A stretch of 64,000 nt of DNA from Atrina japonica (Eukaryota > Mollusca > Bivalvia > Pterioida > Pinnidae), in the NCBI GenBank assembly GCA_030159075.1, contig BROG01000511.1, positions 1 through 64,000 on the forward strand, in the 5' to 3' direction. The position numbers were made by a program, and so were the translations under genes. Shown one piece after another: positions 37,147-46,785 of this stretch (position 1 is the first letter of the stretch; each line of letters opens with the position of its first letter). The notes beneath the pieces are model-generated. The model had not been told where the DNA came from. It saw nothing but the letters and a program-made list of their open reading frames with translations, and did no database searches.

Positions 37147-37387
37147 TTTATTAAGTTTCTTGATACAAAATTTCAAGACATTTACTTTACTCTGTCTGAA
37201 CTGTCAAACATTTTTGAGAATGACTGTTATACCAAACCCGCAATAACCTTAAAAAAAAATCTCTGTATCTATGATACAATGTATTAATATCTATGAACAT
37301 TGTAAATACTTGTGACAGTCACCTACTACATGTATGTGTTACATGTTGAAAAACACATGTAGCGTACAGCCGCTTAACAGTGTATTC

Positions 37388-37620
37388 TCGATTTGCGGAA
37401 TACTTTGTGGATTTTGTATTTGATATTTTAGGATTTTGGTAAAAAAAAAAATCTAAAATGTACAGTATTTGATATTTTAGGAATTTGGGTAAAAATTTCA
37501 AATTTCCAAAACAGTTTTAAAAAAAAAAAAAACAGCATTTTGTATTTGATATTTTAGGATTTTGGTAAAAAAAAAATCTCAAAATTTCAAACTCCAAAAT
37601 GGTTTTAAATATTCAATATT
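37388..37620. repeat. Degenerate repeat of TTTGATATTTTAGGATTTTGG, 3 copies
   Basis: Each copy is followed by an A-run and 'TCTAAAAT' or 'TTCAAATTT'. Confidence 0.75.
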
Positions 37621-37691
37621 TTAAGTTTTTAGCTATAATTTCATTTGTCTAAAATTCAAAAACCTTTGTGATTTTTGAATTATTTTAAAAT

Positions 37692-37872
37692 ACAGTGAAA
37701 CTTGTGTATAGGGGCCACCCAAGGGACAAGAAAATATTTACCTTTATGTGTAGGTGACCCTTATACACAGGTTAAACTTAGTTGAAGTATGCAGTCAAGG
37801 GACTTGAAAAAACTGGCCTTTATAAACAGGTAATCCTTATATATAGGTGGTCGCTATAGCAGGTTTTACTGT
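37692..37872. mobile_element. 'CAGTAAAAC'-family MITE
   Basis: Ends ACAGTGAAACTTG / CAGGTTTTACTGT; interior 'CTTATACACAGGTTAAAC' and 'TATATAGGTGGTCGCTATAG'. Confidence 0.78.
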
Positions 37873-39473
37873 ATTAGCTAAATGTATAACACTGACCATT
37901 ATCCAGTGACTATACAGTTTTTCTTTAAAAATAAACTGACAGGGTATCAGTGATTTCTCCCAAGTCACAGTAACTACCACTTCCATTTAGAAGAATTCTC
38001 GGGTATGACTCAAACTTGTTGAGTAGAATCTGATGCCTCCCACTGTAATGTTAAAAACTCTCAATACTGAGTCATCACTTTATTTCTAGGTGGAATTAAC
38101 AAGTTTTTTGGGCTGTTTCCCATAAAAGTTTTGTCTTATTTTCCTCATAATTTAAGTCTGTTTTCCATAATACAATGTACATGTATGCTGAAATTGTTTT
38201 ACTTTAATCTGTTTAAATATTCCAAACTAGATGACAGGGGGACCTCTTATATTCTTTCAACACTATATGTACATTTGTACAGATAATGATAGACTGATTC
38301 AAAATGACAGCATACCATTTTATCACCTTTTTGTAGAAAGGTACTTAGGTGTGAAAGAAATACATCGTAATGTGACAGAGCAATCACTGGCCTTCATGAA
38401 CAGTTCCCTGTATAATATGAGTTTAAAATTACAACAAGTGCCGTAATCTACCCAGTAAGTGTTTATGTCTTTATAAAGCACCCCTCCCCTATAACAGTTC
38501 AGATTTACTCCACATACAATAAAGAATCTTCTCTAGTCAGCTGACAAGGAGATGTGGACCACAGAAATGTAAGTAACAGTTTATCTCTAGCTGCCCATCA
38601 AAGCAAAAGAAGAATGTAGATACATGTAGGTGTCTTTTATGATGACTACAAGTACATGTATAACAACTATACCACCGACCACCATCTCTTAGTAAAAAAG
38701 AAAATAACTGACTCTTAATTGGTCCCAAAAAGTGCAAACCCTTTTCCCCATAATTTTAGTGACCTGGGTGCTTATTTTGTCAAATATGTTTGTTTTTTGC
38801 CAAAAATTTTAAGCAAAGCTTTAAACATCAACTCCAGGAATACATGTTCATTTAAAAGAAAAAAAATACATGATAAAAATTTTCATAAAAATAAATCTCA
38901 CATCTGTTGTAAACTGTATTAACAGGTAACTCTAATTTGTTTGGTTTTTATTATTTGCATTTTTTGGTGTTTTTCTCCACTTTAAACAATTTATTTTTAT
39001 TACAGTGGCAGCAATTTAGATTTAACTAAATTTAACTAAACTAAATTTCTGCTATTATATTTAGGCAGACTAGCCAATCTTAAAAAAAATTTCATGGGAG
39101 AGACTTAATTTTAGTAAGAATTACTAGGAAAATAATTTTTTTTCATGGGAGAGATATGCATTTTTCTTTAAGAAATTATCAAAATTTTACATAAAAAATA
39201 TGGAAGACTCCCTATTTATGGGGAGACTTGGCAAATATGCTTAGGTGAAAGACAAAATCTGGTTGAAATGTAGGTCATACCAAATTTTAATTCAGAAACC
39301 AACAATAAAAATTTGCATGTATTTAAAGTAAATGTAGAAAGCAGAGGGGATATAAACATTAACTTACACCTTTCCCTAATATTTGGAGATTAGGGGCATG
39401 CATACAATGTATCGGTATATGTATGCACCAAGCAGACAGGCCACCGTCTACATACATGTATATAGCCGACGCA
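37873..39473. other. No gene recognised
   Basis: The plus frame at 38231-38446 shows no domain. At 38540-38570 a TTCTCTAG acceptor and a GTAAGTAA donor bracket about 32 nt, too little to call an exon. Confidence 0.35.
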
Positions 39474-40115
39474 TAGAATAACCCAAATGACACCTATTCA
39501 CCGAAATGACGGTGTAATAACTGAAATGATGCTGTAAATTATAATATACACCAAAATGACACTTATTTGATAAAAAATTTGCTATTTTCTGATACTAGAT
39601 GTCATGTTATACAAAAGTAATAAAGTTGGATACAAATATTTAGTTTGTACATTTAACAACATAAACTTAATACATGTATAGACTACATGTATGTACAAAA
39701 CCAGAAACTATAAGTTACTGTTCTGGCCTTCACTCCTTTACCTAAAAACTACTTTGATAAGAATGTTATTTATTTTCTATGGACATTTTGTTCTTTTTGT
39801 AATATTAATTACATATTAGACTCTGTTCTAACATTATAATTTATATTTTGCAAGTTCTTTAGGTCTTATATATTACGGGTTATCGTTCTTGAGTAGTTTG
39901 TCAAAAATTTCTACCTAACCATGCTTCAAAACTTCACTATATATACATAATTTTACTATAATATGTATTTAAATATGGTGTTTTAAGCTTGAAATGATCA
40001 GAAAATCACAGAAATGTAAAAATATTGAGTATACTGGTGTCATTTCAATGTATTATAGGGTCATTTCAGTTATTACACCATCATTTTGGTCAACAGGTGT
40101 CATTTCAGTTATTAT
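39474..40115. mobile_element. 642-bp terminal-inverted-repeat element
   Basis: Left 'AATAACCCAAATGACACCTA' and 'GGTGTAATAACTGAAATGAT' mirror right 'TCATTTCAGTTATTACACC' and 'GGTGTCATTTCAGTTATTAT'. Arms are about 70 bp and contain the repeated 'AAATGACACC' motif. No coding capacity seen. Confidence 0.82.
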
Positions 40116-40173
40116 ATGCACCCGTATATAGCTTCTATTGATCTTCTTCTATTATAAAAAGTCACACAGTACA

Positions 40174-40215
40174 TCAGCGATATATAAAGCTAATACTAGC
40201 TTTATATATCGCTGA
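40174..40215. repeat. Perfect 19-bp hairpin with 4-nt loop
   Basis: TCAGCGATATATAAAGCTA, loop ATAC, then the exact reverse complement. It lies between the TNFR-like gene and the death-domain gene. Confidence 0.9.
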
Positions 40216-40568
40216 GTACATGTACTTATGCTGACCTAATTACATATCTTGAATATATTCAAATTCAGTTAACATAAATTTAAATTAATCCTACATCTTC
40301 TGCAGCCTTTATTTCCTGACAATAAGCTATAAACATACATCATCATGTAGATATACTTACAAATCTTCATTGACTCACAGCTCTAAACTATTGCCAATTG
40401 GAACATACATGTAACAGGTACCATCGTCACTATTTAAAATGACTCATGACAGTGTATACCATCTACAGCAAGTCATTCTTAAAACAAATTCGATTACGTT
40501 GTTCATTACTTCAAGTAGCAGTTTATAGTATTCTAAAGTATTATGTAAGAATAAACGTCACTGCTTAC

Positions 40569-40690
40569 CTAATTGAATTGCACAACAATAACTGTCCTTT
40601 CGTTTAACACAGATTTTGAGTCTATAAATACTAACACCCACACAGACTGCCGATAAATCCAAGCAATTTGTTTCTTGATACAGATAAACA
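40569..40690 (-). other. Candidate noncoding first exon of the TNFR-like gene
   Basis: A strong minus-strand donor, TTAG|GTAAGCAG, lies at 40568. The TNFR gene needs a noncoding upstream exon, and this is one of three donors that could supply it. The right boundary is a guess; no transcript evidence. Confidence 0.2.
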
Positions 40691-41012
40691 TGTATATATG
40701 TAAAAATATCGATTATTGTGTCCACTATAGAATTACGTCATGCGCTGCTCAAATGCATATTATACTTATAGGTCTAAACAAGCAGGTCAAACACCGTTCA
40801 TGCACTTGTTCCAATGGACATTACAAGTAAATTTCTTATTGATCCAATTTAGCCATAAATACATTAGCTGTTGTTTATGTATCTATCTAAATCCCAAATC
40901 AAACCGTCTGATGCTTGGGGTTGAAGTTTACATGTGAGTGCAACGATATTGCTGTTTCGTTACCTGCATCTGTGTCTTTGCTCATGCGCACGGAAATCTC
41001 GTGCATGAAGTT

Positions 41013-41024
41013 GAAAGTGAAAGT
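41013..41024 (+). promoter_or_regulatory. IRF/ISRE-like site
   Basis: GAAAGTGAAAGT matches the IRF core GAAANNGAAA. It lies between the two divergent genes, about 330-450 bp upstream of the candidate TNFR noncoding exon. Binding is inferred from the motif alone. Confidence 0.35.
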
Positions 41025-41225
41025 AAATATTTGCTTCTTGGTGCGTAGTAATAAATACAAATTGTCCTAGTAATAATTCAGTTTTGTGTCATGGGAATTA
41101 TCACGCAGACATCCTGATAAAAATCAATGATGTTTATTCGTTTTTCATCCAGTTAATTAGCAGATTATAATTTCCAAACGTACATATGATTAAGATTCGT
41201 TTACTGAGCATCTATTTTTAGATTC

Positions 41226-41235
41226 GGGAATTTCC
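41226..41235. promoter_or_regulatory. Palindromic kappaB site
   Basis: GGGAATTTCC is an exact match to the NF-kappaB consensus GGGRNYYYCC. It lies about 200 bp from the ISRE-like site, in the interval separating the TNFR-like and death-domain genes. Confidence 0.45.
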
Positions 41236-41394
41236 TCGGGCGTCAATTTTGCAGTAGGCTACATTTTCCAGGCAGAACTTTTGTATGTATATATTACAGG
41301 TGTTAGCGTACAGAAGATAAAATTGGTATACAATAACTGTAAAACTTGGAGACAAAATGATATATCTATCGTATAATTACCCATATTGGCCAGT

Positions 41395-41545
41395 ATTTAA
41401 AGGTTTTTCGTTTGCTGTAAAATTACTTGGTGTTTCTGATGCCTGAGCTATTATTATTTTCCGATATTAGCACCCTTCTTTAAATTGCTGGTACAAAATA
41501 CATTGACAGTTGCAAGATAAAAAATAAAATGCAGCAAAGATCACA
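41395..41545 (+). repeat. Dispersed repeat, second copy of 35800-35970
   Basis: 'TTAAAGGTTTTTCGTTTGCT', 'CCTTCTTTAAATTGCTGGTA', 'GCAAGATAAAAAATAAAATG'. Confidence 0.8.
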
Positions 41546-42629
41546 ATTTCTTGATATAAATTTTCCCTTCTCGATTATTTTGCACAGAGTTGGCCCACAA
41601 TAGATACCTATGGTATATTTGGTGAAAAATCGGGAAACGTGCAATATTTTATTTGAAACTACGCAGTCACAGAGAAATATTACTGTTAATGATGTCAGTG
41701 AAATAATATGTACAATTCTCAAACCATTTAACAGAAATACCTTGACAGTAAATAAGACTGGACAATTTGGGTACTGTGCCAGTTTGGGTACTGTTACGAT
41801 ATATACAGTATGTGTCAGCCCACCGGAAAAGGGTGTTAATTTATCATATTTTTTCAGAAATTAATGTTTTAGTTGATTCACATAGATATAGATCATACTC
41901 TCAGCTTTTAGAAGAAGATGACTTTAATGAAATCTGTTGTGTATTAAGCCTAAAAATTGCTTTAACAATAATAGGTTTATGCTACTGGTGTAGAAAGTAA
42001 CGTCAAGTAAAATATTACGTTACATAACGTCGTTTTTCCAAAAATTAAAGTCATGATGAAAAGATACCATAAACTCCCAATAATTTATTAGGAGTAAAAA
42101 ATCTATTGGAGTAAAATTCAAAAGGATATATCCAATATTATTTAAGAAATCACTGGTACATATTTCCCTTAAAGACTTTTTTATCACTTAGTGGCAATAA
42201 TGCTTTTAACTTCTAATATGAACAGCATTTTTCATTTGCTTAAGTAGGTAAGGATAAACAATAAAAATATTCAAAATTTCTAAAAGTAGGAAAATGAAAA
42301 TTTAACAGGGAACATTTTTGTCGACCTGATGTACATACTAGACCCATTCAGCTTTCTGAATGAAACAAATGTATGTGAGGGAGGTTGTACTTTACATAAT
42401 ATTGTAATTATTGATGTTTTCTAGAGATATGAAGAGGTGTTTTCGAAATCCAAATTGTTCTGTCGCCCTGGATTACACAATTATATTTAGCGTGAATAGT
42501 GTGTTGTCGATAATCAGTTAGTGTAACTTACCTTCCCCTCCTCGTATATCACCCAGGCCATAAGTTGAATATGTATTCTGACCAAATATTATTATTTTGC
42601 AAACTCAGTAAAAAATTTAACACAGTAGG
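41546..42629. other. No gene assigned; two overlapping plus frames of unknown meaning
   Basis: Frames at 41610-41864 (84 codons) and 41767-42000 (77 codons) overlap in different phases. I recognise no domain. A 'TTTTTTCAG' acceptor-like stretch at about 41850-41860 precedes the second frame. The second frame contains 'SYSQLLEEDDFNEIC' and then a hydrophobic stretch. Could be a relic exon or chance. Confidence 0.2.
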
Positions 42630-42775
42630 TGTAGGCATGTTAAAGAACCCTCACTGCCCAATGACTGTAAGTGCAGAGCATAGGCCAAAATTTGAAGCCC
42701 TTCACCAGCATTTGGTGACGTCTCCATATGAGTGAAAGATTCTTGAGTGGGACGTTAAACAATAATAAACAAACA
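42630..42775 (+). mobile_element. 5'-truncated SINE
   Basis: Body and tail match the intact SINE at 47976-48258: 'GTTAAAGAACCCTCACTGCC', 'GCATTTGGTGACGTCTCCAT', 'GAGTGGGACGTTAAACAATA'. The tRNA head is absent. Confidence 0.85.
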
Positions 42776-43219
42776 ATCTATTGTGTTTGTATACCTACCC
42801 TACAATATTAGTTTCATTTTTCTTTCACAAATACTTACATACATATAACAGATGATATGGTGTAACACTTTATATTAGTGGCGGATCCAGAACTTTCCAA
42901 AGTGGGAATGCACGTGTGAGGGGATCATATATTTTTACCGTTTAAAATTGTTATAAAACGCATGCCTTACTGCACAAATTAATCAAATGATAGATGTACC
43001 GCAAGAATTCGTAAGAAGGTTAATGACACACATCTCTTCAGAAAAAAATCTGAGTGAAAATTGGAATTGGTATACAGCTTCTACACCTGATATAACAGCA
43101 AGTCCTCAGATCTAACATTTCAGGAGATGAAATACATGTAGTGGTGAAAAAAATATTCCATGCAAAGGGAATAGATTTTGAGAGAAAAAATTATTCAGAA
43201 AGAACGAAATATTTTACGA

Positions 43220-43465
43220 AATATTTTTTTCAACACCGTGTCCCCTCCAGGGCTCCGTAGTTTTCTCTTTCAAAGTAAGCTATTCCATCAAACAAACCAA
43301 AATTAGATAAATGCTAGGCTCCCAGATATTAAATCCAAATATGTGTCCTAGGATACTGTCTCCACAATTTTTTTCAATTTGACTGACGAAAACAAAATCA
43401 AAATGTGTCCCAGGATTCTGTCTCCAGAATTTTTTTCAGTTTGACTGACGAACCCTGAGACAACA
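43220..43465. repeat. Left arm of an inverted repeat pair (mate 44307-44900)
   Basis: 'CTCCAGGGCTCCGTAGTTTT', 'CTTTCAAAGTAAGCTATTCC' and 'ATCAAACAAACCAAAATTAG' are exact reverse complements of 44800-44875. 'GTGTCCCAGGATTCTGTCTC' pairs with 44325-44360. The arm also has two tandem copies of 'TCCACAATTTTTTTCAATTT'-type sequence. Confidence 0.85.
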
Positions 43466-43545
43466 ATCTATTCTCCTTTTGATTCGCTATGTAAATTTTA
43501 TCTAAAACATATTTGATGTTAAAGACTTAATACTGCTTGCTGTAG

Positions 43546-43626
43546 GGGCCTCTGTGGCCGAGTGGTTAGAGCATTGCGCTTTAAATCACAAGACCTCTCA
43601 CCTCTGGTTCGAATCTCGCTAGGGTA
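43546..43626 (+). mobile_element. tRNA-like sequence (SINE head, tRNA-Ser/Leu-like)
   Basis: 'GTGGCCGAGTGGTTAGAGCA' is a good A-box region and 'TGGTTCGAATC' a good B box, with a variable-arm-like stretch between. The expected 7-bp acceptor stem does not form (GGCCTCT has no AGAGGCC partner), so I do not call a functional tRNA. Confidence 0.6.
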
Positions 43627-44306
43627 ATTTCGGGGGGAATTAAAACATCATTAAATTGGAAGTGTTCTATGATATATACCCATTTTTGTACCTCTAAACT
43701 TATTTTTAAAGTGCTACATCAACAAGACAATAATTACTTAAGAAATACGTTCTGAAACTTTTAAGAAGTTAATAAGCCAATTTAAACTTTCAGACACTAG
43801 ACACAGACTGTGTTTATTATGTCCTGAAAGTAACACATGCATAGACGCAGGAACGGGGTATTGGAAATGATATAGGCTACATACATGTAATTGTACATGA
43901 CCAACTTTGAATCTAGAATTCTCTGATCTAAGAATAGATTAAGAAACGGGTGTTATTATTGCATATTCAAGTGACGAAATTTACCTTAGGTGAAAGCGAC
44001 ATTTTTATAAAAAAAAGTTTGCCTGCCCATTTTTATTTAGCTATTTGCTATTTAACACTAAAGAATGCATGTGCCCCGTAACTCTTACATGATTAATAAA
44101 TCGAATGAATTGAATAAGAAATAAATGTTTGGTGAATGTCTGTAAATTTCCAAAATCGTACCTTGTGTTTATTAGAAGCTAAAGTACAGCCAGCAGTATT
44201 AAGTCTTTAACATCGAGTACGTTTTAGATCAAATTTAAAAAGCGAATCAAAAAGAGAATTACAGTTTGAAACTTTAAAATGTCCCAATTTAATGCTACAT
44301 TGTCGT

Positions 44307-44900
44307 CTCAGGGTTCGTCGGTCAAACTGAAAAAAATTCTGGGGACAGAATCCTGGGACATATATTTGGATTTTGTATCTGGGAGCTAAAAATGCATTTT
44401 CGGCCTTTGAAAATGGAAAATTAAAAAATGCAAGTAGCAGCATCTACCGAAACTTCTAACATTTGGCCTCTGACAGCTTATAAATTTCACTGCTTTTTTT
44501 GGGGAGGGGGTGGGGGGGGAGATGGTATCAATTTATCTATGTAATACATTTGAAAAACTGAAATGTCCAAATCTAGCTTTTGGAAGCAAAATAATAAAAA
44601 AAAACTCACGTCCGAACCACCCGGCATTCCCAGCTAATACTCTGAATTTCCGTTCGATTGATTTAGGGAGTTTTGTAATCTATCGATGTGATATTTTTGA
44701 ATGATAAACAAGTAATAATTTAGTTTCCGGAAACTAAAAATGGTCTCTCAGGGCTTGTAAAATTAAAAAAAAAAAATCTGGGGAGGTATACCCTGGAGCC
44801 TAGCATTTATCTAATTTTGGTTTGTTTGATGGAATAGCTTACTTTGAAAGAGAAAACTACGGAGCCCTGGAGGGACACAGTGGTGAAAAAAGTATTGTGT
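44307..44900. repeat. Right arm of the inverted repeat pair, split in two
   Basis: 44307-44390 mirrors 43380-43465, and 44775-44890 mirrors 43224-43340. The two pieces are separated by about 380 bp that includes a G-rich run at 44500-44521. Confidence 0.82.
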
Positions 44901-45615
44901 TCTTACAGAATAATTTTTTCCTTCAATAATTATTCCGTTCACACAGAATATCTTTTTTCTTCTTTCAGAGAAATCAAAATCTAAGATGGACACCTGTCGG
45001 CCATGTTGAATTCCATTCTCTCTTAAAATGTAATATGTTCAGTTCAAGTTCAGTTTCGCTTTATAATCTTGTGAAAAAAAGTATTTCACAGAAATATAGA
45101 TTTAAGTTCAAACTCAATGTTGAAACACAAAATAAGAGAAAAGAACAGTCTGTCATGGATCAGGCATAGAACATTCCATGGTGGGTGGCAAGATCCCTCT
45201 AGGATCTCTTGTTCACACTACGAGCTTTTGTTTCAAAACTACTGAAAGAATTTTGACAAAACTTTGCAGGAAGCACGTGCCCTAGGTCCTTAATTGTCCT
45301 AAGGATGGCTGAAATTTTAAGTCCCTCTAAAAGTAATTATCTAATTTTAGATCATAAATCATTCTAAAATCACTAAAACGGATTTGAAATAGTATGATAA
45401 TTAAATGAAATGTTAAATTGTTTACTTAATAATGTATATACTTTCTAAAATTTGTAGAGTACTCTAGCGTACTCTAATTAGTCCAACCCAGTCAGTTGGA
45501 CTAGTGGGAAACCAACTTTACTAGTCCTATGGCAAATTCACTAGTACCAGTGTGTTCTGACAAATTACCAAATAGACACATATTTACAGTACTGACCCAA
45601 TATCAGAATTACCAA

Positions 45616-46187
45616 AGTTATCTTTACTCGAATAATTGCATCGCCCTCTATCCACTATCATTTCTTGAGGTTTTGTAACCCGAATAATTGAGTTATAGTA
45701 TTCCATTCACTATGATCACTGCATTAACGCCTGAATGCATTTACACTCGAAACGCATCAGATCGTAAATTTCTCCATGTTGCCTTGTAGAATTTATATAC
45801 AGTATTACAGCTGGTGGGAAAGATAAGAGGAATTCAAAGTAAATGTAAATAAAGCTGCCCTACATTTGAAATAATGCGATGTAAAATATGAATCCTATTG
45901 TAAGTACTGTCAGCATCTATTTGATGTAAACAACTTGAAGACAGAGTGAATACAAAAGATTTTCCAAAATTTGAATTTTCTCCGGATATACCTGTTGCGT
46001 ATATCCAAAGGAATACAACACTATGATTGGTTCCCTCTCACAGGGAACAACTGACACATTTTTATAGTATAGAGACTTTAATCCCTCGTAGTATGGAGAG
46101 AATATGAAACGGCACTGGCTTGAATTATTCGAGTTAGAGGTTCTGCGGAATATAACGACTGGTATTATTCGAGTTAAAGTTATCTAT
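45616..46187. mobile_element. Possible MITE with CTCGAATAAT ends
   Basis: 'TTTACTCGAATAATTGC' at the left and 'TATTATTCGAGTTAAAG' at the right are inverted. Further 'CCCGAATAATTGAGTT' and 'AATTATTCGAGTTAGAG' copies lie inside. It sits just upstream of the death-domain gene. Confidence 0.5.
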
Positions 46188-46679
46188 TTCTTGTGTTTTT
46201 ATCTGTTTATATTCTCAGGAGTCGAAGCAACTCTTTGATTGAATTGAGAAATAAAATTAAAGTGCTGATTAGGTAAATCTGGTGCTCAATGTACATTTAT
46301 TATACACTTTCATTAACCATTTGCTACTGCTCGTATAGTACATGTATTGTCCATACAGATTTTCTTCTGATGAAATGAACCTTGACTAGTCCGCTGCAAA
46401 AGTTACATGTACTAGTCTCGAACTGGCAGACTACTGCTAATTTCGAACCTGCTAATGCGTTGAAATATCCCATTGCATGAGAAAAGTCACCACTTGCATA
46501 CAAATGTATGTTTTTCATTTACATGTATAGTGTGACTTTTTGCCTGTAACTTGTATAATTTTGTATATAAGTTTATAGGAGATGAAAGATGTCATAGTTT
46601 ACCATGGAGGTCACGTAGTATTATTACATGTAGATATGGGAATTTATATTCATGATTGTAAATTTATCTGTATTTTCAG

Positions 46680-46785
46680 GTTTAAATTTTAACAATGGTG
46701 AGAGAGACAAAAACGCTAGGTCATGGTCATGCACCCGACACAAAACCACAAGATATGCCAACAGTAAAGAATGTAGCTGTATATG
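46680..46785 (+). CDS. Death-domain gene, first coding exon
   Basis: Acceptor TGTATTTTCAG at 46669-46679, 15 nt of 5' UTR, ATG at 46695, and donor G|GTACGTG after 46785 (phase 1). It encodes residues 1-30 plus one base. The acceptor implies a noncoding exon farther upstream, which I could not identify. Confidence 0.75.

Noticed and set aside
41610..42000. Two overlapping plus frames as a gene
   Set aside because: No recognisable domain, different phases, weak splice context; length within chance for this base composition.
43546..43626. Functional tRNA-Ser/Leu gene
   Set aside because: A and B boxes are good but the acceptor stem does not pair, and several tRNA-like SINE heads occur in the window.
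44497..44521. G-rich run as a promoter G-quadruplex
   Set aside because: Lies inside a repeat region with no evidence of a transcription start nearby.
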